Assembly (NCBI RefSeq): GCF_014656195.1
Contig: NZ_BNBY01000001.1
Coordinates: 565,148-629,147 of the forward strand
Direction: 5' to 3'
DNA from: Kitasatospora xanthocidica
Lineage (GTDB): Bacteria; Actinomycetota; Actinomycetes; Streptomycetales; Streptomycetaceae
DNA: 64,000 nt
The first letter of the stretch is position 1, and every line of letters starts with the position of its first letter. Both the position numbers and the translations under genes were made by a program. Positions 45,083-53,459 of the stretch are shown here, piece by piece. The notes under the pieces were generated by a model. The model worked only from the letters and a program-made list of their open reading frames with translations, was not told where the DNA came from and did not search any database.

Positions 45083-46018
45083 TCAGATGTCCCCGCGCCC
45101 GTCGAGCGCGCGCGAGAGCCAGTCCGCGGCCGAGGTGAAATCCGTGTCCGAGGTCCCCGGCCGCCGGTGGGTGGACACCTGCCGGTCGGCGCGCGGATAG
45201 GAGCCCAGGAACCGCACCTGCGGACAGATCCGCTTGAGCCCCATCATCGCCTCGCCCACCCGGCGCTCGGACAGGTGGCCCTCGCAGTCGATCAGGAAGC
45301 AGTAGTTGCCCAGGCCCTCGCCGGTCGGCCGGGACTCGATCCGCATCAGGTTGATCCCGCGCACCGCGAACTCCTGCAGCAGCTCCAGCAGCGCGCCCGG
45401 GTGGTCGTCCGGCAGCCAGACCACCATCGAGGTCTTGTCGGCGCCGGTCGGCGAGGAGACCCGGCCGGGGCGGCCCACCAGGACGAAGCGGGTGGCCGCG
45501 CTCTTGGCGTCGGCGATGTCCTTGACCAGCGGGTCCAGCCCGTAGATCGGCGCCGCGAACTCGCCCGCGAACGCCCCGTCGTAGCGGCCCTCGGCGACCA
45601 GCCGGGCGCCGTCCGCGTTGGAGGCGGCCGACTCCCAGGTGGCGTCCGGCAGGTTGGCGGCCAGCCAGCGGCGCACCTGCGGCTGGGCCACCGGGTGGCT
45701 GGTCACCGTCTTGACCTCGGACAGCTCGGTGCCCGGCCGCACCAGCAGCGCGAAGGAGATCGGCAGCAGCACCTCGCGGTAGATCATCAGCGCCGCGCCG
45801 GCGGCCAGTTCGTCGTTGGTCGCGGTGACCGCGCCCTCCACCGAGTTCTCGATCGGCACGAACGCCCCGGCGGCCTCCCCGCCGCGCACCGCGTCCAGCG
45901 CCAGCGCCACCGAGGACAGCGGCACCAGCTCCCGGGTCGCCGCCTCGGGCAGGGTGTGCAGCGCAGCCTCGGTGAAGGTGCCGGCCGGGCCGAGGTAGGT
46001 GTAGCGGGTGGCCGACAT
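45083..46018 (-). CDS. pheA: Prephenate dehydratase
   Basis: A 311-residue enzyme converting prephenate to phenylpyruvate in phenylalanine synthesis. The catalytic domain (about 1-185) has YLGPAGTFTEAAL, PIENSVEGAV and SHPVAQPQVRRWL, and the TRF triad is in AATRFVLVG. The C-terminal ACT domain (about 200-285) has the Phe-binding ESRPTGEGLGNYCFLID. The start is the ATG at 46018 after GGAGGCG. No chorismate mutase domain is fused, as usual in actinobacteria. Confidence 0.96.
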   Translation of the reverse strand: MSATRYTYLGPAGTFTEAALHTLPEAATRELVPLSSVALALDAVRGGEAAGAFVPIENSVEGAVTATNDELAAGAALMIYREVLLPISFALLVRPGTELSEVKTVTSHPVAQPQVRRWLAANLPDATWESAASNADGARLVAEGRYDGAFAGEFAAPIYGLDPLVKDIADAKSAATRFVLVGRPGRVSSPTGADKTSMVVWLPDDHPGALLELLQEFAVRGINLMRIESRPTGEGLGNYCFLIDCEGHLSERRVGEAMMGLKRICPQVRFLGSYPRADRQVSTHRRPGTSDTDFTSAADWLSRALDGRGDI

Positions 46019-46153
46019 GACGCCTCCGGGGTGCTCGGTGCTGCGCTTGCGGGGTGGTGCCGAAGCAGTCCACCCTAACGATTCCGCGCCCCCGGCAGGA
46101 AAGCGTTCCACTGGCCGGGACCGCCTGTGCTACGGCCCGTCTCCGGGCCGCTG

Positions 46154-47440
46154 CTACCCCTCCAGCAGCTGCTGCCCGAGGTAGCCGCCCGTCGGCGCGG
46201 CCGGCGGCAGCGCGTACAGGCCGCTCGCCTCGTGCCGGAGGAAGCGGGAGAGGCCGTCGCCCCGGGAGAGCTTGCGCTGCACCGGGGTGAAGCCCTTGCG
46301 CGGGTCGGACTGGAAGGCGAGGAAGAGCAGTCCGGCGTCCGGTGAGCCGTCCGGCAGCAGCCCGTCGTGGTACGAGAAGCCGCGGCGCAGCATGGCCGCG
46401 CCGCCGTTGGCCGCCGGAGCGGCGACCCGGACGTGGGCGTCGGCGGGGATCGCCAGGGTGCCGTCGGGGCCCTGTGCGGACAGGTCGACCGGGGCGTGCT
46501 CGCCGGCCCCGGCGGGTGCGCCGAGCGGGGCGCCGTCCGCCTTGCGCCGTCCGATCACCCGCTCCTGCCGGTCCACCGGCAGCGCCTCCCAGTGGTCCAG
46601 CAGCATCCGGATCCGCCGGAACACCAGGTAGGAGCCGCCGGCCAGCCAGGCCGGCTGGTCGCCGCCGGGGGCGCAGAAGACCTTGGCGGCGAAGCCGTCC
46701 TCGCCGGGCTTCGGGTTGTTGGTGCCGTCGATCTGGCCCATCAGGTTGCGGCCGGTGACCGGCCGGGCGGCGGCGCCGGGGGTCCGGGCGAAGCCGGCGG
46801 ACTGCCAGCGCAGCGCCGCCGTACCGGTGGCCAGCCGTTGCAGCACCCGCAGGGCGTGCACGGCCACCAGCGCGTCGTCGGCGCCGATCTGGACGAGCAG
46901 GTCGCCGTCGCCGCGGGCCGGGTCGAGCGCGTCGCCGGGGAAGGCGGGCAGCGGTTCGAGGCCGGGCGGGCGGTGGTCGGCCAGGGCGGCCTTGTCGAAG
47001 AGCGCGGCGCCGAAGCCGATGGTGAGGGTGAGCGAGCAGGGCCCGGCGTCCAGCGCGACCTGGTTGTCGAACTCCTCGGCCGGTTCGCCGGCGGTCAGCC
47101 GTTCGGCGGCCCTGGTCCAGCGTTGCAGCAGGGCGCGCAGCCCGTCCCGGCCGGCGCCCTCGGCCAGGTCGAAGGCGGCGAGCTGGACCCGGGCCTGCTG
47201 CGGTTCGAGGATCCCGGCCTGGTGCTCGCCGCGGAACGGCACCCGGGCGGCGCCGAGCGCGCCGGCGGCGGGTGCCGCACCGGCGGGGCGGTCGCCGCGG
47301 TCCAGGGCGACCGCCCCGGCGACGCCCGCGCCGGCGCCGGCCAGCAGCCCGGCGCCGGCGGTGCCGAGCAGCGCCCGGCGGGTGACCCCGCTGCCGCCCG
47401 CGGCGGCCCGGTCCGTCGTCGTCATGTCGTCCGTCGTCAC
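46154..47440 (-). CDS. dtpA: Tat-exported dye-decolorizing peroxidase (DtpA-like)
   Basis: The protein has 428 residues. The GTG start at 47440 has GGTGGGC upstream. An N-terminal twin-arginine signal (VTRRALLGTAGAGLLAG) directs folded export. The DyP signature GxxDG is GQIDGTNNPKPGE, and the C-terminal half contains MLRRGFSYHDGL and LLFLAFQSDPRKGF. It is 14 bases downstream of copCD. The order matches the S. lividans dtpA-copCD-ecuC-sco block, where DtpA works with Sco/ECuC copper delivery in development; that role here is by homology. Confidence 0.93.
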   Translation of the reverse strand: MTTDDMTTTDRAAAGGSGVTRRALLGTAGAGLLAGAGAGVAGAVALDRGDRPAGAAPAAGALGAARVPFRGEHQAGILEPQQARVQLAAFDLAEGAGRDGLRALLQRWTRAAERLTAGEPAEEFDNQVALDAGPCSLTLTIGFGAALFDKAALADHRPPGLEPLPAFPGDALDPARGDGDLLVQIGADDALVAVHALRVLQRLATGTAALRWQSAGFARTPGAAARPVTGRNLMGQIDGTNNPKPGEDGFAAKVFCAPGGDQPAWLAGGSYLVFRRIRMLLDHWEALPVDRQERVIGRRKADGAPLGAPAGAGEHAPVDLSAQGPDGTLAIPADAHVRVAAPAANGGAAMLRRGFSYHDGLLPDGSPDAGLLFLAFQSDPRKGFTPVQRKLSRGDGLSRFLRHEASGLYALPPAAPTGGYLGQQLLEG

Positions 47441-47454
47441 ATCGCCCACCGCCG

Positions 47455-49479
47455 TCAGCCGATCTTGAACTGCTGGGTCGGCGTGGTCTGGTCGATGTCG
47501 GAGGAGCGGACCTGCACCGACACCACCCAGGTGCCCGCCAGCGGGAGCTGCGCGGTCCCGCTCCAGCGGCCGGTGCCCTCGGGGGTGAGCGCGACCGGCA
47601 GCGGGCCGAGGTCGCGGTCCGGCAGGGTGAAGGCCAGCTGCACCTCGGGGACGTCCACCGGCTGTCCGTCCGGGCCGTCCAGGGCGAGCTTCACCTCGTT
47701 CGGGCCGGTCCGGGCCGGGTTGAGGGTGACGGTCGCGGTGCCCTTGGCGTTCGGCGTCCGGCCCTTGGTGTCGTACGGGAGCTTGAGCTCGACGGTGCGG
47801 CCGGGCTCGGTCTGCGGGGCCGGTGCGGCCCCGCCGGCGGCCGGCGCGGCGGCCCCGGCCGTGACCTCGCTCGCCACCCGCCCGGGCGGGGAGTTGGTGA
47901 GCATCGTGGTGACCACCAGCACCGCCACCGCGACCAGCGCCTCGACCAGCACCGAGCGGCGCAGCCCGGCCCGGGTCGGGGTGAGCCCGCGGTCGCGCCC
48001 GGCGCTCTCCCGGGCGGCCCGCTGGCGGGCCAGCTGGGCCCGGCGGACCGGGTCCTCGCCGTGGGCCGCGACGCCGACCGGCTCCGGCACCTCGGCCGGT
48101 TCGGTCTCGGCGCGTTCGACCTCGGCGGCCTCGGCCGGTGCCGACCGCAGCCGGGCCAGCCAGGAGCGGGACATCCACGCGACGCCGAGCATCACGGCCA
48201 CGCAGCCGCTCTTCACCAGCAGCAGCCGCCCGTACTCGGTGCCGGTCAGCGCGCCCCAGCTGCCCAGGCCGCGCCAGGACTGGTAGATCCCGGTCGCGGC
48301 CAGGACGGCCACCGAGGCGAAGGCGATCCGGGAGAAGCGGTCCACCACCTCGGCGCCGACGCCCTCGCGCAGCCCGACCAGCAGCGCGGCCAGCCCGCCC
48401 AGCCAGAGCGCCATCGCGATCAGGTGCAGGATGCCGAGCGGCAGCGCCAGCCAGACCTGGATGCCCACCGAGGCGTGGTCGGCGCCGACCCAGGTCGCCG
48501 CGAGGGCGACCGCCAGCACCAGCCCGGCCACGCCGAGGCCGAGCCGGGCCTCCCGCTGCGGCCGTTCGGCGGCCCGCAGCTCCAGCGCGCGCAGCTCGGC
48601 GGCTTCGGGGTCCCCGTCCCCGACGGCACCGCCGTCGTCCTCGGCGGGCTTCGCGGGGAGCGGCCGCGGCGGTTGCCCCAGCTGCCCGACCAGCAGCGAC
48701 AGGAACACCCCGCCCGCCGCGAGCAGCAGCAGCCGGGCGGCCAGCGCGGTGCCGATCCGCTCGTCCAGGGTGGCGCGCACCAGCGACAGGTCGAGGGCCT
48801 GCCCGACGCCCGAGCCGCGTTCGTACGGGCCGCGCAGCATCAGCACCGCGACGGTGGAGACCAGCAGCGCCGTCCAGCCGGTCATCAGCAGCCGCTGCAC
48901 CGGGCGCCGGGCGGTGCCGGCCGGCCAGCAGATCAGTACGAAGGCGGCGACGCCGGCCAGCAGCGCGAAGGCCGCGTAGGCGACGGTGCGCCCGGTCCCG
49001 TACAGCGCGGCGACCAGGCCGTCGGCCTTGGCGCCCTGCAGCGCGGTGGCCGACACCGAGGTGTCCGAGGGCGCGCCGATGGAGAAGGTGAACGCCCCGC
49101 CGACCGGGTGCGAGTCGTCCGAGACGGCCCGCCAGGCGACGGTGTACGTGCCGTTGGCGAGGCCGCCCTTCAGCCCGACCCGGGCGGTGTTGCCCTTGCC
49201 GTCGGCGTGCCCCGGGTCGCCGGTGTCCACGGCCTTGCCGGCCGGGTCGAGCACCCGGACGGAGTCCGAGGAGAGCGAGACGGACTCGCTGAAGGTCAGC
49301 GTCACCGCCTGCGGCGCGGTGGCGACCACCGAGTTCTGCCGCGGGTCGGTGGAGTCCAGGGTGGCGTGGGCGGAGGCCGGTCCGGCGCCCGCGAGCATCA
49401 GCGCGAGCAGCGCGCCGAGCACTCCGAGCACCCCGGCGATCCGGCGGTGCGAGGCCTTCTCCAGGCCGGCCGACTGCAT
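47455..49479 (-). CDS. CopC-CopD fusion copper protein (YcnJ-like)
   Basis: The protein has 674 residues. The signal peptide ends at GPASAHA, leaving an N-terminal His as the first CopC copper ligand. The CopC domain (about 38-135) ends with DDSHPVGGAFTFSIG, which supplies further ligands. A CopD-like membrane part (about 155-480) has about nine helices. A basic linker, another helix (VLVEALVAVAVLVVTTMLT) and an extracellular YtkA-like beta domain (about 560-674) follow. It probably handles copper import or distribution across the membrane together with Sco and the PCuAC chaperone. Confidence 0.92.
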   Translation of the reverse strand: MQSAGLEKASHRRIAGVLGVLGALLALMLAGAGPASAHATLDSTDPRQNSVVATAPQAVTLTFSESVSLSSDSVRVLDPAGKAVDTGDPGHADGKGNTARVGLKGGLANGTYTVAWRAVSDDSHPVGGAFTFSIGAPSDTSVSATALQGAKADGLVAALYGTGRTVAYAAFALLAGVAAFVLICWPAGTARRPVQRLLMTGWTALLVSTVAVLMLRGPYERGSGVGQALDLSLVRATLDERIGTALAARLLLLAAGGVFLSLLVGQLGQPPRPLPAKPAEDDGGAVGDGDPEAAELRALELRAAERPQREARLGLGVAGLVLAVALAATWVGADHASVGIQVWLALPLGILHLIAMALWLGGLAALLVGLREGVGAEVVDRFSRIAFASVAVLAATGIYQSWRGLGSWGALTGTEYGRLLLVKSGCVAVMLGVAWMSRSWLARLRSAPAEAAEVERAETEPAEVPEPVGVAAHGEDPVRRAQLARQRAARESAGRDRGLTPTRAGLRRSVLVEALVAVAVLVVTTMLTNSPPGRVASEVTAGAAAPAAGGAAPAPQTEPGRTVELKLPYDTKGRTPNAKGTATVTLNPARTGPNEVKLALDGPDGQPVDVPEVQLAFTLPDRDLGPLPVALTPEGTGRWSGTAQLPLAGTWVVSVQVRSSDIDQTTPTQQFKIG

Positions 49480-49492
49480 GGTGGCGGTCCCC

Positions 49493-49984
49493 TTAACTCT
49501 GGCCGGGGCGGTAGGTGAGCTCCTTGACCGGCACCTTGACCGAGATGGTGCCGGACTTGGCGAAGGTGAGGTCGAGCTCCAGCTCGTCGCCGAGGGCGGG
49601 GGCCTTCTGCCAGCCCATGATCATGAGGTGGGTGCCGCCGCGGGCGAACTGCAGCGCGCCGTGCGCGGGCACGTCCAGACTGGCGACCTGCTCCATGCTG
49701 GACGGGGTCGAGCGGTGCATGGTGACCGATTCGGCGCCCGGGCTGCTCACCTTGACCAGCTCGTCCTGCCCGCCGTCGTTGCGGACGGTCAGGTAGCCGG
49801 CCGCCATGCCGCCGGCCGGGGGCAGCGGGATGTAGGAGTCGGCGACGCTGAGCCTGGCCGGCCCGGCGGCGGCACCGTCCTGGCCGCCCGTCCCGCAGGC
49901 GGCCAGGAGGGCGCCGCCGCCGAGGACGGTGGCCAGCACCGCGCCGGTGAGGGCCGTCCGCCGGAAGCGCGTCCCGGTCACCAT
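49493..49984 (-). CDS. ecuC: PCuAC copper chaperone (ECuC-like)
   Basis: A 163-residue lipoprotein-like secreted copper chaperone. The lipobox LAAC lies at about 28-31. The copper site of the family, H(M)X10MX21HXM, is visible in TMHRSTPSSMEQV and GGTHLMIMG. The ATG at 49984 overlaps the last base of the sco stop codon; a GTG one codon earlier (49987) is possible. In Streptomyces this protein passes Cu(I) to Sco. Confidence 0.92.
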   Translation of the reverse strand: MVTGTRFRRTALTGAVLATVLGGGALLAACGTGGQDGAAAGPARLSVADSYIPLPPAGGMAAGYLTVRNDGGQDELVKVSSPGAESVTMHRSTPSSMEQVASLDVPAHGALQFARGGTHLMIMGWQKAPALGDELELDLTFAKSGTISVKVPVKELTYRPGQS

Positions 49985-50652
49985 CACGCCGCGACCCCCT
50001 TGGCGAGCAGCGGCAGGTCGTGCTCGTAGGTCTTCTCCTCGGTGCCGCTCATGTAGAGCACGTGCGCCTTGTCGTCCGAGGGGAGGAAGGCCAGCACCTG
50101 CGCGCCGTGGGTCGAGGTGACCGTGCCGTCCGGGTTGACCACCGGGTCCTCGATCATGATGCCGAGCGACTTGGCGGCGGTCTTCACCTTGGCCAGGTCG
50201 CCGGTGAGGCCTATGAAGTCGCTGCCCATCGAGTCCAGCCAGGTGCGCAGCACCTTGGGGGTGTCGCGCTGCGGGTCGGTGGAGACGAAGACGACGTTGA
50301 CCTTCTGCCGGTCCTCCGCGGGGAGCGCCTTCATCGCGACCCCGATGTCGCCCATGGTGGTCGGGCAGACGTCCGGGCAGCTGGTGTACCCGAAGAACAG
50401 CAGGGTGGCCTTGCCGTTGGTCTGCTGCCGCAGGTCGTACGGCCGGCCGGAGGTGTCGGTCAGCTGGAGGTCCGGCTTCTCGAAGTTCTTGGCCAGCTTG
50501 GTGCCCTGGTACGGGGTGTCCTCCTTCTGCCGGGTGACCTTCGCGGCGTCGGAGCCGCCGCCGGAGGAGCCGCAGGCGGACAGCGTCAGGGCGGCGGCCA
50601 GCGCGAGGGCGGCCGCGCCGGCCAGACGGGTGGTGCGGGTGGTGCGGGACAT
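49984..50652 (-). CDS. sco: Sco/SenC copper metallochaperone lipoprotein
   Basis: The protein has 222 residues. The lipobox LSAC (about 24-27) is followed by a thioredoxin fold with FFGYTSCPDVCPTTMG, whose two Cys bind copper, and the third ligand His in STHGAQVLAF. Sco inserts copper into the CuA centre of cytochrome c oxidase, so this gene complements the copper-free bd oxidase encoded at the window start. The overlap with ecuC implies coupled translation. Confidence 0.95.
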   Translation of the reverse strand: MSRTTRTTRLAGAAALALAAALTLSACGSSGGGSDAAKVTRQKEDTPYQGTKLAKNFEKPDLQLTDTSGRPYDLRQQTNGKATLLFFGYTSCPDVCPTTMGDIGVAMKALPAEDRQKVNVVFVSTDPQRDTPKVLRTWLDSMGSDFIGLTGDLAKVKTAAKSLGIMIEDPVVNPDGTVTSTHGAQVLAFLPSDDKAHVLYMSGTEEKTYEHDLPLLAKGVAA

Positions 50653-50686
50653 GCGGGGATCCGATCCGATCGTGCGCGGTGGACCG

Positions 50687-50726
50687 CCGGCGGGGCCGTA
50701 CCGGGGTGCGGGTACGGCCCCGCCGG
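50687..50726. terminator. 16-bp perfect hairpin between ycnI and sco
   Basis: Perfect arms at 50687-50702 and 50711-50726 around an eight-base loop, eight bases after the ycnI stop. It probably terminates or attenuates the ycnI transcript before sco. Confidence 0.75.
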
Positions 50727-50734
50727 GGCTGGGG

Positions 50735-51499
50735 TCAGGAGGCGGAGCCGGCGTTCTTGCGGCGCAGGCCGAGCACGCCGACGGCGGTGCCGATCACGCC
50801 GACCACGATGCCGACCACGCCGAGGGTGCGGGCGGTGGAGTCGCTCGCCTTGCCACCGCCGTCGGAGGAGGCGGCGTGGTCCGAGCTGTCCCCGTGGGCG
50901 GCGACGGTCGGGGAGGCGGCGGCGCCGTGGCTGTCGCCGTGGCCGTCGCCGCCCTCGGCCTTGGTGAGCTTCAGGACGGGCGCGGGCTTGGCCGGCTCGG
51001 GCTGGCCGTCCTTGGACTCGTCGATCCAGCGGACGACGTCGCCGTTGTCGTAGGTCTGCAGGGCCTTGAAGACCATGCTGTCCGTGTCGGTCGGCAGCGG
51101 GCCGAGCGAGACCCGGAACTCCTGGAACTGGCCGGGGGCGATCTTGGTGCCGGCGTCGGCGGTCCAGGTGATCTTGGAGACGGCCTCGTTGACGTCGTTG
51201 CCGTGCACCTTGATCGGCTTGTCGAGCTTCGACTTCTCGACCGTGGCGGTCCAGCCCGGCAGCGGCAGGGTCCGGACCGAGGCCAGCGGGTGGTCCAGCG
51301 GGAGGTTGACCTCCAGCTTCACCGTGCTCGCGGCGTCGCTCTCGTTCGGCACCCGGAAGTCGACGGCCGTGTAACCGCCCTGGGCGGCCGCACCCGGGTT
51401 CACGGTGACGTGCGCGAAGGCGGGGCCGGCCAGCGCCACCACGGAGGCGGCGGCGGTGAGGGCGACGGCGGCGAGACGGCGGGTGGGAAGGGAACGCAT
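50735..51499 (-). CDS. ycnI: YcnI-like (DUF1775) copper-binding membrane-anchored protein
   Basis: A 254-residue protein whose signal peptide ends at GPAFAHVTV, giving an N-terminal His-Val that with a conserved Trp/Glu binds Cu(II) in the DUF1775 family. The domain (about 29-170) contains YTAVDFRVPNESD and EFRVSLGPLP. A His/Gly/Ser-rich linker (about 180-220, with HGDSHG and DHAASSDG) may bind extra metal. One transmembrane helix (LGVVGIVVGVIGTAVGVLGL) and a basic tail anchor it. Confidence 0.92.
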   Translation of the reverse strand: MRSLPTRRLAAVALTAAASVVALAGPAFAHVTVNPGAAAQGGYTAVDFRVPNESDAASTVKLEVNLPLDHPLASVRTLPLPGWTATVEKSKLDKPIKVHGNDVNEAVSKITWTADAGTKIAPGQFQEFRVSLGPLPTDTDSMVFKALQTYDNGDVVRWIDESKDGQPEPAKPAPVLKLTKAEGGDGHGDSHGAAASPTVAAHGDSSDHAASSDGGGKASDSTARTLGVVGIVVGVIGTAVGVLGLRRKNAGSAS

Positions 51500-51684
51500 G
51501 ATGCGGGGTCTCCGATCGGAGCTCGGTGGCAGGCCGGGACCGGGCGGCGGACGGAGCCGCGCCTCGGGGGCCGCGCGTGGGGATGTGGGGGGCAGAGCCT
51601 CGGGGCCGGACCCGGTGGTCGGGGGAACGGCCCGGACGGTGCGCACGGCCGCGACCCGGCCCGTAGACGGCCGGGAGAGGCGGA

Positions 51685-52527
51685 TCAGTACGCGAAGGCC
51701 CCGCGCGGCGGCCCGCGCCGCACCACGCTGTGCCGCAGCACGGCACCCGCCGGGAGCGGGCTCTCCCCGCCCCTGGCGCCGAACCGGCGGACCGGACCGG
51801 CCACCCCGAACAGACCGCGCAGCAACGCGGCCACCAGCACGAACACCGACCGCAGCGGCGCCGCCCACTGCTCCCGGGCCACCGACGCGGCCACCCGCAG
51901 CAGCCGCCACAGCGCCGCCTCGCCGCGCCGCAGCCACCAGCCCGCCACCAGCGCGGCGGCCAGGTGCCCGGCCAGCATCGACGGCGTCATGCCGAGCACG
52001 CCGCCCTGCCACCAGGGCGCGGCGGCGAACGCGTGCGGATCCAGGCCCGCCGAGGAGACCAGCTGCTCCGGCGACGGGCTGCCGGGCAGACCGTCCAGCG
52101 TGCCGGGCCGGGCCTCGTTGCAGATCAGCCGGCCGGCCACCTGCGGCACGGTCAGCGGGCCGGAGCCGCCGTGGTGCATGCCCGCCATGCCCGCTGTGCC
52201 CGGCACGGAGCCGCTGAAGCCGCTGAAGCCGTGGAACAGGCAGTGCAGTCCGAGCTGCCCCGCGCCCAGCGCCCCGGCGATGGCCGCCAGCGAACGCTCC
52301 CGTCCGCCGCAGACCGCCGCCAGCGCCAGCACCGCGGCGAAACCCGCCGCCAGCGCGGTCGGCGGCACGTTCCCGCCACCGGCCAGGGCGTGCCCGGCGG
52401 CCGCTATCAGCGTGCAGACCAGCGCGAACGGGACGGCCCGGGCAAGCCGCAGGTCCCAGGCGGCGGCCCGTACCGGCTGGGCCGGTCCTGGGGCGCCCGG
52501 GAGCGGGGCGGCGGCGAGGGCAGTCAT
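51685..52527 (-). CDS. Polytopic membrane protein of the copper operon
   Basis: A 280-residue protein with about five hydrophobic segments and Met/His-rich stretches (HCLFHGF, GMAGMHHGG), suggestive of metal interaction. No catalytic motif. It lies upstream of ycnI on the same strand with 185 bases between, in which I see no ORF. Homologues are common in Streptomyces copper clusters but uncharacterised. Confidence 0.75.
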   Translation of the reverse strand: MTALAAAPLPGAPGPAQPVRAAAWDLRLARAVPFALVCTLIAAAGHALAGGGNVPPTALAAGFAAVLALAAVCGGRERSLAAIAGALGAGQLGLHCLFHGFSGFSGSVPGTAGMAGMHHGGSGPLTVPQVAGRLICNEARPGTLDGLPGSPSPEQLVSSAGLDPHAFAAAPWWQGGVLGMTPSMLAGHLAAALVAGWWLRRGEAALWRLLRVAASVAREQWAAPLRSVFVLVAALLRGLFGVAGPVRRFGARGGESPLPAGAVLRHSVVRRGPPRGAFAY

Positions 52528-52757
52528 GGCCGGGCCATCCTCTCATTGCGTACGACGCCGACACGGGCAGGGTGGGAAATCCCTACGAATGCCTCTTTCG
52601 GCGGCGGCGTGCGGGTTCCGGTACGCGCCGCCCGGCACAGACCCCGTCCCCCAGTCCATCCGCCGAACGGGCGGTAGCGCCCCCCGGGCACGGTTCACCG
52701 CCGAATCGCCCGGAGATACCTAGTTGTATGTGGAGCCGCAGCCAGGAGGGACCTCCC

Positions 52758-53396
52758 GTGGACATCTGGTGGACTCTGCACCTCAAGCGCGACCCGGCCA
52801 GCGTCCCGCTGGCCCGGCGCATCCTGCTCGGTGCCATGGCGACCGCGGGCGTCGACCCGCAGATCGCCGACGACCTCGGCGTCGCCCTCAGCGAGGCCTG
52901 CGCCAACGCCGTCGAGCACGGTGCCGCCGGGCGGCCCGACGACGGCTTCCAGGTCACCGCCTCCATCAGCGGGGACAGGCTGCGGATCGAGGTCACCGAC
53001 TCCGGCCCCGGCCTGCCCGCGCCCACCGCCCCGCCGGTCCGCCGCCCGGCCGCCGCCGCCCCGGCCCGTCCGGTCCCGAGCGGCCGGGGGCCGCACCGCT
53101 CCCGCCGGGGCCGCGCCACCGTCCCGGCCCGCGTCCTCACCGCCCACCGCCCCCGCCGCGACGGCCACCCGTACGACACCCACGTGCTGCCCTGCCGGCC
53201 CACGGCCCCCACCCTCCGCCCGGTCGACCTGGACACCCTCCCCGACCTCACCGCCGAATCCGGCCGCGGCCTCTTCCTCATCCACGCCCTCACCGACCAC
53301 GTCCAGCTCCGCAACCACCCCCTGCGGGGGGCGATCGTCAGCTTCGACAAGATCCTCAAATGGCAGGACGGTGCGCTGTTGCGGGCCGCCTCCTGA
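52758..53396 (+). CDS. RsbW-like ATP-binding (HATPase_c) protein with a large insertion
   Basis: The GTG at 52758 follows the near-perfect AGGAGGG; an ATG at 52728 lacks a ribosome site. The 212-residue product is a GHKL-fold anti-sigma/serine-kinase-type domain: N box LGVALSEACANAVEHGAAG, G1 box DSGPGL (81-86) and G2 box ESGRGLFLIHAL (167-178). Between G1 and G2 lie about 75 residues of Pro/Arg/Ala-rich, low-complexity sequence where relatives have about 20, so the ATP lid is greatly enlarged. No partner sigma or anti-anti-sigma gene is adjacent. Confidence 0.85.
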   Translation: MDIWWTLHLKRDPASVPLARRILLGAMATAGVDPQIADDLGVALSEACANAVEHGAAGRPDDGFQVTASISGDRLRIEVTDSGPGLPAPTAPPVRRPAAAAPARPVPSGRGPHRSRRGRATVPARVLTAHRPRRDGHPYDTHVLPCRPTAPTLRPVDLDTLPDLTAESGRGLFLIHALTDHVQLRNHPLRGAIVSFDKILKWQDGALLRAAS

Positions 53397-53409
53397 GGAG
53401 CCGGGAACG

Positions 53410-53446
53410 CCGAAGGGGCGCGGGCCGTCGGCCCGCGCCCCTTCGG
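53410..53446. terminator. 17-bp perfect bidirectional hairpin
   Basis: Arms at 53410-53426 and 53430-53446 with a three-base loop, placed between convergent genes. Confidence 0.9.
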
Positions 53447-53459
53447 GTTACCCGTGGGG

